In this document: one piece after another, positions 14,628-29,159 of the stretch
Position numbering within the stretch: position 1 is the stretch's first letter
How the letters are laid out: each line of letters starts with the position of its first letter
DNA from: Lysobacterales bacterium
Lineage (GTDB): Bacteria > Pseudomonadota > Gammaproteobacteria > Xanthomonadales > SZUA-36
Direction of reading: 5' to 3'
Assembly: GCA_029935455.1 (NCBI GenBank)
Contig: JAOZKI010000014.1
Location: 1 to 33,126, forward strand
DNA: 33,126 nt
Notes under the pieces: generated by a model
The model's database searches: none
What the model was told of the DNA's origin: nothing
The model's input: only the letters and a program-made list of their open reading frames with translations
Position numbers and translations under genes: made by a program

Positions 14628-16412
14628 TCAGGCCGCTCGATGGCCAAATTGCAGCGCCGCCAGCCGCGCATACAGGGCGTTGCTTTGGACCAATTCTTCA
14701 TGGCTCCCTTCGGCCACGATACGGCCACGGTCCATCACCAGGATGCGATCGGCCTTCTTCACGGTAGACAAACGATGGGCAATGATCAGTGTTGTGCGAT
14801 TTTCCATCAACCGCTCAAGCGCCGCCTGCACCAGTCGTTCACTTTCCGAATCCAGAGAACTGGTGGCCTCATCCAGCAGCAGCACAGGGGGGTCCTTCAG
14901 AATCGCACGCGCGATAGCTATACGTTGCCGTTGCCCGCCGGATAAGCGGATACCTCGTTCACCCAGAAAGGTTTCATAGCCATCTGGTAATTCGCTGATG
15001 AAGTCATGCGCCGCAGCCGCTTTGGCGGCCGCCTCAACGTCAGCATCACTGGCACCCGGTCGACCGAGACGGATATTCTCGCGTGCGTTGTCACCAAATA
15101 ACACGGTTTCCTGGGGCACCAGGGCCAGTTGGCTACGCAAGGCCACGGGATCCAGGTGGGTAAGGGCCTGGTCGTCAATGGAGATACTGCCCTTGGCAGG
15201 ATCATAGAAGCGCAGCAGCAGTTGCAAGCAGGTGCTTTTCCCTGCGCCTGAAGGCCCCACGATGGCAACCGTTTCACCGGCACGGATGCGTAGGTTGAGA
15301 TCTGCCACCGCCAGATCGCCCGGTCGCGATGGATAGCTGAAGCTCACCTGATCAAAGTGGATCCGCCCTTCAGCACGGGTATCAAGGGTGGCCGGATTGG
15401 CGGGCGACTTGATGGCAGGGCGGGCCTGGAGCAGTTCTGCCAAGCGCTCCATGGCCCCGGCCCCACGCTGTATATCTCCCCACACCTCGCTAAGCCCTGC
15501 GGCAGAGCCGCCAACCATCAGCGAGTAGAGTAAAAACTGAGCCAGTTGTCCGCCACTCATGTCACCGGCAACAACAGCGCGCGACCCCATCCATAGAATA
15601 AAGGTGATGGCCGCGAACACCAGCGCGAAACCCAACGCGGTCATGATGGCGCGCATGCGCATGCGACGCAGTGCAGCGAAGAAACTCTCCTCCACCGCAT
15701 GCTCGTAGCGCCGGGTTTGGCTGTCTTCCAGCGTATATGCCTGCACCGTCTGAATGGCCTCCAGCGACTCCCCGGCCATGCCACTAGTGTCCGCGACCCG
15801 GTCCTGGGAAATTCTGGACAGCGAACGAATCCGTCGACCAACCATCACCAGGGGTAAAACCACCACTGGAATCCCCAGGACGATATAACTGGTGAGCTGA
15901 AAGCTGGTCAGCAGCAGCAGGATGAGACCACCGGTCAGATTCAGTATGGCCCGTAGCGCGATGGACAACGTCACACCAGAGATGCTCTGGACCAGGGTCG
16001 TATCGGTGGTCAAACGCGACAGCACTTCCCCGGTTTTGGTGACCTCAAAAAAGGTCGGATCCATGCGCACCACACGGGCAAAGACCGCGTTACGCAAATC
16101 TGCCACCACGCGCTCGCCGATCCAGGTCACCAGATAAAAACGCAGGGCAGCAAACAGACCAAACACCATGGCGGCGGCGAAGAACCAGCCAAAATAACGG
16201 TTAACGGTTGCCAGATCACCACCTGCAAAACCATTATCAATCAGAAAACGCAGGGCGATGGGCACCGCCAATAACGCCGCGGAAGCGATGAACAGCGCGG
16301 CCAGGGCAGCGGCCACGCGCTTACGGTAAGGCCGAATAAACGGCCCTAGGGTGCGAAGAGGCGCCAGCGAATCGGCCTTGGGCCGACCTTCATGATCAAG
16401 TGACGGAGGCAT
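14628..16412 (-). CDS. ABCB-type half-transporter (fused permease and ATPase, MsbA-like exporter)
   Basis: Inner-membrane ATP-driven exporter that works as a homodimer, 594 residues. The transmembrane domain spans about 25-315 with hydrophobic segments near 32-58, 74-95, 150-192 and 257-300. The ATPase domain (348-594) has Walker A GPSGAGKST (386-393), Q-loop LVPQE, signature LSGGQRQ (490-494), Walker B VLLLDEA (E515) and H-loop H546 in IIAHRLST. The substrate could be lipid, drug or peptide. True msbA is usually followed by lpxK, which is absent here, so I do not assign that name. A terminator lies 18 bases beyond the stop, and the gene follows the sulfatase on the same strand by 30 bases. 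Confidence 0.92.
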   Translation of the reverse strand: MPPSLDHEGRPKADSLAPLRTLGPFIRPYRKRVAAALAALFIASAALLAVPIALRFLIDNGFAGGDLATVNRYFGWFFAAAMVFGLFAALRFYLVTWIGERVVADLRNAVFARVVRMDPTFFEVTKTGEVLSRLTTDTTLVQSISGVTLSIALRAILNLTGGLILLLLTSFQLTSYIVLGIPVVVLPLVMVGRRIRSLSRISQDRVADTSGMAGESLEAIQTVQAYTLEDSQTRRYEHAVEESFFAALRRMRMRAIMTALGFALVFAAITFILWMGSRAVVAGDMSGGQLAQFLLYSLMVGGSAAGLSEVWGDIQRGAGAMERLAELLQARPAIKSPANPATLDTRAEGRIHFDQVSFSYPSRPGDLAVADLNLRIRAGETVAIVGPSGAGKSTCLQLLLRFYDPAKGSISIDDQALTHLDPVALRSQLALVPQETVLFGDNARENIRLGRPGASDADVEAAAKAAAAHDFISELPDGYETFLGERGIRLSGGQRQRIAIARAILKDPPVLLLDEATSSLDSESERLVQAALERLMENRTTLIIAHRLSTVKKADRILVMDRGRIVAEGSHEELVQSNALYARLAALQFGHRAA

Positions 16413-16442
16413 GAGCAGAAAATGGGGCCGGAGCGCCGGTTC

Positions 16443-17924
16443 TCAATGCGTCAGCTGCCAGCTTGCTAGGCGCCAGCATGCGGACGTCCCGGTTAAACTC
16501 TGTGCGCCCTGCGCCAGCCTAGGGCCCGGAGCGCCCGGGTCTGCCGCAATCGATGCCTGATGCGCTTCCAGCGCCTCGTAGAGGGGGAAATCGACCCAGG
16601 TGTCGTTGAGGTAGTTCAACTCCGGCACCTCTTCCTTGGGATCCACAATCAGGTTGTAAACACTAGGATAAGCCAGATCCCGCACCGCGTAGCTGCTCTC
16701 ATCCATGTCCTTCAACAGCAGCTTCCAGTCCCGCCATTTCACTCCAAACAGGGTGTTACCAAGGTAGATGGGCACCACCTCCCGCGCAGATTTTGCCGTT
16801 TTTCCCATCAGGAAACTGGACTGATCGGCACCGTCCATAATCCGGTCCTCGGGGACCTTGGCGCCGGTAAAAGCCGCCAGCGTCGGCATCAGGTCAACGG
16901 CATGCATGATCTGGTTGGAGCTTGCAGCGGCCGGTATCTTGTTGGGCCAGCGAATCAGGAACGGCACCCGCAGCGAACCCTCCCAGGGCGAAAACATGCT
17001 GCCACGCCAGGGGCCGGTAAAGCCGAAAGACCGTGGTACACCCTCACGACCGTTGTCAGAGGTAAAAATGAAAATCGTATTGTCTTTGATACCCAGCTGG
17101 TCGACGGTAGCGAGCAGCTCACCCACATAGCTGTCGGTTTGAGCCAGCACATCAGCAAAGCTTCCATGGCCAGTTTTGCCATACCAGTCCGGATGCGGGT
17201 CAACCGGCTCATGGGTCTGGGTATAGGACAAAAACACGAAAAACGGTTTACCAGCCTCATGTTGGCGCCGCATGAAGTCCATGCCCTGACTGGTGATCTC
17301 GCGATCTATGGTTTTGCGCTTCGCCCGATCAAACAGCGCCACCTCCTTGGGTGCTTCACCTTTCTTGGCACTCATGACGTGTGTGAACACGGCGCCGGGG
17401 TGCGCGTCCGGGTCGTAGCTATTGCTGTCGGGCCAGAAAGCCCGGTCTGAGGAACGCGGGAGTCCAATCCATTCATCGAAGCCCTGACTGGAAGGAAAGC
17501 GCCCCTCCGTATCGCCCAGATGCCACTTGCCAAACAGACCGGTGCGGTAGCCAGCGTCGGACAGCATCTCCGCCATGGTGACTTCCCAGGCCGTGATGCC
17601 ATACCAGGTGCCGCGCGGCTCGCCTTCTTCACGCTGACGAGTGCGAATACCAAAGCGACCTGTCATCAGGGACGCCCGCGAGGGAACACACTCCGCTTCC
17701 ACGTTATAGTTGGTCAGCTTAAAGCCCTCATGGGCGATGCCATCAATATGGGGCGTCGGCGCGCCACGCATGATGCCGCCGCCGTAGGCGCCGATTTCAC
17801 CCCAGCCGAAATTGTCCATCAACACCAGTACGATGTTTGGCTTTTCATTGGCACTGACCGGGGGCAGTGCGAGTGCGACCAGGGCCAGAAATAAGATCGC
17901 CTTGCACACCAGTTGCTTGTTCAT
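16443..17924 (-). CDS. Secreted type I (formylglycine-dependent) sulfatase
   Basis: Hydrolysis of sulfate esters in the periplasm or outside the cell. The 493-residue protein starts with a signal peptide (core ILFLALVALALPPVSA, cleavage near 25). The sulfatase signature is AECVPSRASLMTGR with Cys79 as the residue converted to formylglycine (C-x-P-S-R). Metal ligands are represented by LMDNFGWGE (D37, N38) near the N terminus and FTSDNGREG in the middle. GKWHLGD is also canonical. The activating enzyme (FGE) is not in this window. A GGGGAAGG site precedes the ATG. The last 25 residues are not typical of the fold and may be a loose tail. The substrate is unknown. Confidence 0.9.
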   Translation of the reverse strand: MNKQLVCKAILFLALVALALPPVSANEKPNIVLVLMDNFGWGEIGAYGGGIMRGAPTPHIDGIAHEGFKLTNYNVEAECVPSRASLMTGRFGIRTRQREEGEPRGTWYGITAWEVTMAEMLSDAGYRTGLFGKWHLGDTEGRFPSSQGFDEWIGLPRSSDRAFWPDSNSYDPDAHPGAVFTHVMSAKKGEAPKEVALFDRAKRKTIDREITSQGMDFMRRQHEAGKPFFVFLSYTQTHEPVDPHPDWYGKTGHGSFADVLAQTDSYVGELLATVDQLGIKDNTIFIFTSDNGREGVPRSFGFTGPWRGSMFSPWEGSLRVPFLIRWPNKIPAAASSNQIMHAVDLMPTLAAFTGAKVPEDRIMDGADQSSFLMGKTAKSAREVVPIYLGNTLFGVKWRDWKLLLKDMDESSYAVRDLAYPSVYNLIVDPKEEVPELNYLNDTWVDFPLYEALEAHQASIAADPGAPGPRLAQGAQSLTGTSACWRLASWQLTH

Positions 17925-18098
17925 CAGCCTTCCCCGCTTGATATTTCGATAGTTTGAGGATCAGCATAGCAGGCCTTTCGAGGCCAGCCTTCGCGCCTGT
18001 CAGGCAGCAGAGACTCAGCGCCGGAGCCCCGCTGTGACCCGCCGTTGCTCAGCCCATGACCAGGACATTAGGGGACATGGGGGCTACCCGCAGCAGTC

Positions 18099-18422
18099 TC
18101 AGGCCGCGCCCGGCGCTTCGATCTGTACCGGACAGTGCACACCGTAGAGGCGTTTTGCCACCGCTGTCGCTACGAGGATGGAGGCGTCTGGATGCGGCAG
18201 CACGATGCGGCGCGGCCCGAAACCACGGCGCAGACAATCGGCCAGCACGGAAGGACCGCTGGTACTGCCCGTCGTACCGGGCAGGTACAGCTCTCGGCCA
18301 GCAATACAGGCGCCAAATTGGGGATGCCGCGCATCGCGAATCCGGCCTGTCTCCGGATCCAGGCCACTCCAGAGGCTAAGCGGCGCCGTAAGCACCAGTC
18401 GCTCTGCGTCCGGTCGCGTCAT
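18099..18422 (-). CDS. Aconitase X small (swivel) subunit
   Basis: Swivel domain of the aconitase X family (DUF126), 107 residues. PLSLWSGLDPETGRIRDARHP and LPGTTGSTSGPSVLADCL match the family. The serine in the GSTSGP loop occupies the aconitase active-site serine position. It works with the large subunit encoded immediately upstream, with which it overlaps by ATGA. In bacteria characterised AcnX enzymes are cis-3-hydroxy-L-proline dehydratases, and in archaea mevalonate-5-phosphate dehydratases. Which substrate applies here is not decided by the sequence I can read. Confidence 0.85.
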   Translation of the reverse strand: MTRPDAERLVLTAPLSLWSGLDPETGRIRDARHPQFGACIAGRELYLPGTTGSTSGPSVLADCLRRGFGPRRIVLPHPDASILVATAVAKRLYGVHCPVQIEAPGAA

Positions 18423-19645
18423 GGCAAGCGGCCCACACAGGCGGCCTCCACCGCCTCAGGCAGACGCAGGAAGCTGATATCACAGTCCAGCTGCTGGCGC
18501 GCGTACCAGGCCCACTTGGCCGACGTGGTGGCCACATGGCCATCACAACCGGGCAGGGTCGGTGCGTAATAGGTGCAGCGCCCCGTAACCAGCCGCACGC
18601 CGGCCTCGCGCAGTCGTGCTGCCGTGCCATCACGGCTTATTTCCGCTAGCACGGCCTGGTTGGTCGCGAAATAGACCCGCAACCCGGGCGCCACAGAGCG
18701 CCCCTTGAGCTGTGCCAGCAACTGTCTCGCATCTTCTGCCCAGCCATGCGGCGCACCCAGGCACAGCGCCGTCAGCGCCGCGCCACGGTGTCGGTTCAGT
18801 GCCCGCGCCGCCGCCTCCAGCGCCGCAGGCGTCAGGGTCCAGCTGGCCTGGGGTTCCTGTGCGCCGTAGGCCGCGACCGGGTCTGGCGCCTCCGGTGTCA
18901 GTCCGACGGCGTGAAACATGTCCAGCGCGCCGCTGGCGGCGGCGGCCGCACCCAGCGCACACAGGTCCCGTCTGCTACTGGACGCCGGCAGACCTTCCAG
19001 CGCAGGAATGCGCTGACCACACTTCTGGCCCAGCCACAGGCCAAGCGCCTCAAAAGCCCACCGATCCTCAAACCAGTTTCGGGGGATGGCACTGACATCG
19101 ACCCGCAGCTGCGCATGCCGGGCATCGGCGCGTAACAGGCCCAGCTCCGGCACCCGGCCGGTGAGGGCCGCGCAAAGATCCAGAAATTCAGGAAAGCGCT
19201 GACAACGCGCACCGGCCACCGAGTTGGCATAGACAATGGCGCTGGACTCACACCATGCCAGCACCGCCTCAGGCTCAAGTGCCGCGTGGCCCAGATAAGG
19301 CGCACAGGTGAGCGCCGGCTGACAACCCATGGCCCGATGCAGCTGCAGTAACTCGCACTGGCGCGCTGGTGCATCAGCAAGGGGGCGCTGCGTGTCAAAA
19401 GCACAGCTGGTCAGTGTCGTCGGCACGCGCACGCGCGCTTGCAGACGGACCAGTTCACGCGCGAAATCCAAATTGACCGGCGTGTTGTCATAGGCACTGG
19501 CCACATGCGCCCCCTGCAGCGTCAAAAAGCGCTGTGCGCCGCTGGCCACCGCCTGCTCGTGCAACAGACCCATGGCAAATGCGGCCGCCTCGCCAAAGCG
19601 ACCGTCCAGCAATTGCTGATCAATGACTTCCAGGGCTACCGTCAT
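18419..19645 (-). CDS. Aconitase X catalytic (large) subunit
   Basis: Iron-sulfur dehydratase of the AcnX family (DUF521), 408 residues. Family blocks are LLDGRFGEAAAFAMGLL, HVASAYDNTPVNLDFARELV, VRVPTTLTSCAFD, ALTCAPYLGH, CESSAIVYANSVAGARC, ALTGRVPELGL and, near the end, LVTGRCTYYAPTL. Several of the cysteines (CAFD, CAPY, GARC, GRCTYY) could be cluster ligands. It is the first gene of a two-gene unit with the small subunit. No proline racemase or hydroxyproline catabolic gene is adjacent, so the physiological pathway is open. The start codon has only a weak ribosome-binding site. Confidence 0.88.
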   Translation of the reverse strand: MTVALEVIDQQLLDGRFGEAAAFAMGLLHEQAVASGAQRFLTLQGAHVASAYDNTPVNLDFARELVRLQARVRVPTTLTSCAFDTQRPLADAPARQCELLQLHRAMGCQPALTCAPYLGHAALEPEAVLAWCESSAIVYANSVAGARCQRFPEFLDLCAALTGRVPELGLLRADARHAQLRVDVSAIPRNWFEDRWAFEALGLWLGQKCGQRIPALEGLPASSSRRDLCALGAAAAASGALDMFHAVGLTPEAPDPVAAYGAQEPQASWTLTPAALEAAARALNRHRGAALTALCLGAPHGWAEDARQLLAQLKGRSVAPGLRVYFATNQAVLAEISRDGTAARLREAGVRLVTGRCTYYAPTLPGCDGHVATTSAKWAWYARQQLDCDISFLRLPEAVEAACVGRLP

Positions 19646-19754
19646 GCGGCAAGCTTACGCCGCGTGCACGCTGCTGGCGAGGACCGCAGCCTAACGTCGG
19701 TCTTTGCTATATTGCCCAGAGCATGCCAAAGGCAGAACGGCCGAAGGACACACC

Positions 19755-20696
19755 TTGAAAAAACTGGCTTTTTTCATTGCCCTGCTTGCGGGTCTGGTCA
19801 TCGTGGGGCTGGGCAGCTATCAGTGGCTGCAGGACCCGGAACGCAAAGATTTGGATCAGGATGCGCGGGACCTGCTCGGTGGCAGCTATCTGCGCCTGTC
19901 CCAGGGTGTGGTGCACTATGAGCTGGGCGGGCCTGTCCATGGGGAGACCCTGGTGCTGCTCCACGGCTTCTCCGTACCCGGCTACATTTGGGACAACACC
20001 TTCCGCTACTTTACCGACGCCGGCTATCGCGTGCTGCGTTTCGATCTCTACGGCCGTGGCTACAGCGATCGGCCGGACGTGGCCTATGACGGCGCGCTGT
20101 TTGTGCAGCAACTGCATGAACTGGTCACCGCTCTTGAGCTGCCACAGCCCTTTAACCTGGTGGGCCTGTCTATGGGCGGGCCCATAGCAGCCCTGTATGC
20201 CGACGAGCATGCCTCCAGCGTCCGGCGGCTGGCGCTGGTAGCGCCATTAACCGTGGTGCCGACGGCGGAACAGGTCAGACCGCTGACCCGGCCGCTGCTG
20301 GGTAACTTTCTGGCCACCACTAGCTTTATGCCCGGGCTGCTGGCAGGGCAGAGCAAGGATTTCGCGGACCCGCAGCGGGTACCCGATTGGCAACAGCGCT
20401 TCGCGGAGCAGATGGAATATCGCGGTTTCCGGCGCGCCATTCTTTCCACCATAAAGCATCTGCCCGACCTTGATACGCTCGGCGCCTACGAGCAGCTGCA
20501 AAGGCAGGGCTTTCCCGTGCGACTGTTTTGGGGCACGGAAGACCGCACGGTACCGCTGGCACATAGCGAGCAGCTGCTAGAGCTATTGCCGCGGGCGGAA
20601 TTGATCCTGATCCCGGATACGGGTCACGTACCCATGGTGGAGTCTTTCGAACGCTTCAATCCGCTATTGGCGGACTTTCTGACCGTTTCGGACTAG
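19755..20696 (+). CDS. Membrane-anchored or exported alpha/beta hydrolase, TTG start
   Basis: Hydrolase of the alpha/beta fold, 313 residues. The nucleophile elbow is GLSMGG (S139), the acid is D263 in GTEDRTVP and the base is H291 in DTGHVP. LLHGFSVPGYIWD forms the oxyanion region. I take the TTG at 19755 as start. GAAGGA stands six bases upstream, and the protein then begins MKKLAFFIALLAGLVIVGL, a regular signal or anchor sequence. An ATG 17 codons earlier (19704) would add a polar stretch and has no site. The fold does not reveal the substrate. The stop overlaps the convergent DUF3014 gene in a shared CTAG. Confidence 0.85.
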   Translation: MKKLAFFIALLAGLVIVGLGSYQWLQDPERKDLDQDARDLLGGSYLRLSQGVVHYELGGPVHGETLVLLHGFSVPGYIWDNTFRYFTDAGYRVLRFDLYGRGYSDRPDVAYDGALFVQQLHELVTALELPQPFNLVGLSMGGPIAALYADEHASSVRRLALVAPLTVVPTAEQVRPLTRPLLGNFLATTSFMPGLLAGQSKDFADPQRVPDWQQRFAEQMEYRGFRRAILSTIKHLPDLDTLGAYEQLQRQGFPVRLFWGTEDRTVPLAHSEQLLELLPRAELILIPDTGHVPMVESFERFNPLLADFLTVSD

Positions 20697-21532
20697 CTGT
20701 CAGCGGCGGTGGCCACGCCATCACGCAGCACCTGCAGGCGCGCGCGCATACGCTGGCCCTGATCCGGCCCCAGACGATAGAGCGCCTTCTGTCCGACGCT
20801 CATGGCTTCCAGTTCGGGCGCCACAAACTCATAGACGGCTTCATTCTGGCGCAGTGCCGCCGGGCCCTGCGGCAGGGGCGTGACCAGCAAGTGATCAAGA
20901 ATCGCCACCAGGCGGTCGTTGAAGTACACGTCCTCGTAACCCAGGCCCAGATAGGCCTCCTGGAAGAGTGGGTAGTATTCCCGGTAATAGCGGATCAGAT
21001 CGGCCATATCCACCGCCTCGATCAGCTCTACATAGGGCGCATAGCGCGCGGCGTTTGCCGGGCTGAGCGCCGCATCCTGCGCCTGACCAAGCACCAGGAA
21101 GCGGCCCGCAATCGGCACAATCGGCCGCATGGCGGGCGCCACACGACGGCCATCCAGGCTATCCACGGTCGCCACCAGACGACTGACCAGATAATCGGTG
21201 ACAAACCACTGATCCAGAGCTGGCTCACCGATCAGGGAAACGCCTGCAGAACGGACGAACTCGTCGCTGTCCGCCAGAGTTGGCAGGATCAGTTTTGCAG
21301 CCGGCGGCTCCGGCAAGGGCTGCTCGGATGAGACCGCGAGCTCGGCGTCTGACTCAGGCGCGGGCGCAGGGATGGCTTCAATGGGATAGCGGGGTTCCGG
21401 CGGCGGCGGTTTCGGCGACGGGATCACTTCGGCTTGTTCGATTTGGGCCATGTCCTGGCGCACGCTGTAGTGATAGCCGATACCGACCACCATGACGCCG
21501 AGCAAGATAGCCCAGACCATCAGATTCTTCAT
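20693..21532 (-). CDS. DUF3014 family membrane-anchored protein
   Basis: Conserved protein of unknown function, 279 residues. One N-terminal membrane segment (MVWAILLGVMVVGIGYHY) is followed by a Pro/Glu-rich spacer of about 70 residues (PSPKPPPPEPRYP and onward). The periplasmic domain contains LPTLADSDEFVRSAG, RRVAPAMRPIVPIAGRFLV, YAPYVELIEAVDMADLIRYYREYYPLFQEAY and PQGPAALRQNEAVYEF, the hallmarks of DUF3014. The ATG at 21532 is chosen because GGGGGA lies five bases upstream. It follows gltD by 69 bases on the same strand and may be the last gene of a gltBD transcript. Confidence 0.85.
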   Translation of the reverse strand: MKNLMVWAILLGVMVVGIGYHYSVRQDMAQIEQAEVIPSPKPPPPEPRYPIEAIPAPAPESDAELAVSSEQPLPEPPAAKLILPTLADSDEFVRSAGVSLIGEPALDQWFVTDYLVSRLVATVDSLDGRRVAPAMRPIVPIAGRFLVLGQAQDAALSPANAARYAPYVELIEAVDMADLIRYYREYYPLFQEAYLGLGYEDVYFNDRLVAILDHLLVTPLPQGPAALRQNEAVYEFVAPELEAMSVGQKALYRLGPDQGQRMRARLQVLRDGVATAADS

Positions 21533-21601
21533 GCTTGTCCCCCGTTGCTTCCGGGCCATGCGACACGGTGCGCCGCTTCTTTTGCTGTGACCGCGAGCGT
21601 C

Positions 21602-27570
<5,969 letters not shown>

Positions 27571-27594
27571 AGTACTGAGTTCCTGTATGAAGTC

Positions 27595-27615
27595 CCGCCG
27601 CACTTTTTGCGGCGG
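27595..27615 (-). promoter_or_regulatory. Stem-loop in the gltB 5' leader
   Basis: Eight-base perfect stem CCGCCGCA / TGCGGCGG with a five-base loop (AAAAG on the transcript strand), 25 bases before the gltB ATG. There is no U-run after it, so it is not a simple terminator. It may affect leader stability or ribosome access. Confidence 0.4.
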
Positions 27616-27703
27616 AACGGTCCAGTGTAGAGAATTTTTCCAACAATGGAAGTGTCATCGCCACCATAAAACTCACAGGCGGGCGGCGTCTTCCGATCTC
27701 ATA

Positions 27704-27720
27704 GGGCCCCAATCGGGCCC
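27704..27720. terminator. Weak terminator-like hairpin after the methyltransferase gene
   Basis: GGGCCC repeated around a short loop gives a six-base stem just beyond the stop at 27728. There is no U-tract on either strand, so termination efficiency is doubtful. Confidence 0.3.
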
Positions 27721-27727
27721 ACACGGC

Positions 27728-28486
27728 TCACTCTTTAACGAATTTGAGCGTAAAGCGATCCGTATTGCCGCTGACGGAACGACGTCCGACTTCGTATTCC
27801 AGTTCATCGTCGGCGCGGTAGTGAAGGCGCGAATAATCCACCAGGCGGAAGCCTGCCTCCTGAATCTCCTTAATGGCGAGCACGGGATCAAAACGGCGTC
27901 GGTTTTCGTCATTGGGGCTTTCCATATGACGCATGGTGTGGTCGACCACGCCGTAGATACCGCCCGTCTTGAGCGCTGCATAGGCGGCTTCGTTCATGGC
28001 TCGCCGACCGCTTTCGCTGAAATTGTGATAGTTGCGGAAGGTCAGCACCATATCGACGTCATCCACGCCGAGGCCGTCCATCTCCATGCTGTACAGGCGT
28101 TCACCCTCTTCGCGGAAAATGCGCGCGTCCTCAGCGACCACGGACATCTCCTCGAAGCCGGCCACATCGCTCATGGCTTCCTGCACCCGACCCGCACCGA
28201 TAGCGGCGTGGTAACTGCCGTTCTCTGCCAGCACGGGCACCAGAATCTTCGTATACCAGCCACCACCTGGCAGCAATTCCACCACCGTCATGTCATCCCG
28301 GAGACCAAAAAACTCCAGTGTTTCCAGAGGCCGACGGTTACGGTCACGCTCGGTCTCTGACTCCGAGCGAATATCGGACGCCATGGCTGCTTTGATTTTG
28401 GCGGCCGTATCCGCGTGATCATCTGCCTGCAGGCCAGCGGCACCCCCGGCCAACAGTGCGGCCGCAATGATTTTTACCAACTTCAT
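27728..28486 (-). CDS. Exported class I SAM-methyltransferase-like protein
   Basis: Rossmann methyltransferase-fold protein of 252 residues preceded by a signal peptide (MKLVKIIAAALLAGGAAGLQA, cleavage near 21). Motif I appears as VVELLPGGGWYT. Further blocks are NGSYHAAIGAG, VDMVLTFRNYHNFSE and LKTGGIYGVVDHTMR, with a C-terminal FRLVDYS segment. This is the pattern of COG4798-type predicted methyltransferases. SAM is not expected in the periplasm, so the substrate, and even catalysis, is uncertain. AAGGAGAG gives a strong ribosome-binding site. It follows the lipocalin gene by 64 bases on the same strand and is probably co-expressed with it. Confidence 0.8.
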   Translation of the reverse strand: MKLVKIIAAALLAGGAAGLQADDHADTAAKIKAAMASDIRSESETERDRNRRPLETLEFFGLRDDMTVVELLPGGGWYTKILVPVLAENGSYHAAIGAGRVQEAMSDVAGFEEMSVVAEDARIFREEGERLYSMEMDGLGVDDVDMVLTFRNYHNFSESGRRAMNEAAYAALKTGGIYGVVDHTMRHMESPNDENRRRFDPVLAIKEIQEAGFRLVDYSRLHYRADDELEYEVGRRSVSGNTDRFTLKFVKE

Positions 28487-28550
28487 GAAACTCTCCTTCT
28501 GCTTGTTGTGGCGCCAGCGCAGAGGCTCGCGCGTCGTTTTGATTGATACC

Positions 28551-29111
28551 CTAGCTGTCCTGCGACACCCAGATCAGTTCCTCTACCGGGAAGCCGGCCG
28601 CGCGGGCCATGGCCACCAGTTCATCTTTGCTGGCCTGGTCCAGCACCGGCGTTCGCGCCAGCAGCCAGAGGTTACCTTTGTTCGGGCCTGCGACCAGCGA
28701 AACGCGATAATGCTCCACCCCGCGGTCCAGGTGCATGATGTTATAGCTGCCGTAGAAAGGCCCAAAAAAGGACACCTTGAGCTCGCCCACATCACGTGCA
28801 CCGACGAATTTCGCGCGACCTTCGGCCTGCTCCCATTCACCGTCCGCGTCACGATAGCCCCGATTGGTCACGCGCACCGTACCATCGTCATTGAGCGCGT
28901 AGTTGGCCGTGACCCGACTCAGACCCCGCTCAAAGCGATGATCCAGGCGGCCGATCTCGTACCAGGTTCCTAGATAGCGTTCCAGTTCGAAGTCCTGCAC
29001 CGTCTCTACGCCCTCTGGGACACGTACCGTGCAAGCACTCAGCAGCGCCACCGCAAGCAATGAGAAGCTCAGGCAGCGGGCGGAATAACCGTGTGTTTGT
29101 TTTGATTTCAT
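28551..29111 (-). CDS. blc: Outer-membrane lipocalin (Blc family)
   Basis: Bacterial lipocalin lipoprotein of 186 residues that binds lipids or lysophospholipids at the outer membrane. The lipobox is LLSAC (Cys27) with threonine next, compatible with outer-membrane sorting. The lipocalin motif is LERYLGTWYEIGRLDHRFERGL. GDW-like and TDY-like positions are covered by DGEWEQAEGRAKF and NIMHLDRGVEHYRVSLVAGP, and LWLLARTP closes the barrel. It is divergent from the photolyase with 98 bases between the start codons. Lipocalins of this kind are frequent members of light- and stress-induced gene sets with photolyases. Confidence 0.9.
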   Translation of the reverse strand: MKSKQTHGYSARCLSFSLLAVALLSACTVRVPEGVETVQDFELERYLGTWYEIGRLDHRFERGLSRVTANYALNDDGTVRVTNRGYRDADGEWEQAEGRAKFVGARDVGELKVSFFGPFYGSYNIMHLDRGVEHYRVSLVAGPNKGNLWLLARTPVLDQASKDELVAMARAAGFPVEELIWVSQDS

Positions 29112-29159
29112 GTACGAAGCATACGCGTGCCGGGGAAAAAATCTGTGAACCTGAAAAAG

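Noticed and set aside
14628-16412. Naming the ABC transporter msbA
   Set aside because: Domain order fits, but the usual lpxK neighbour is missing and the half-transporter family is broad.
16560-17450. 296-codon frame opposite the sulfatase
   Set aside because: Antisense shadow of a recognised enzyme, with no domain signature and no ribosome-binding site.
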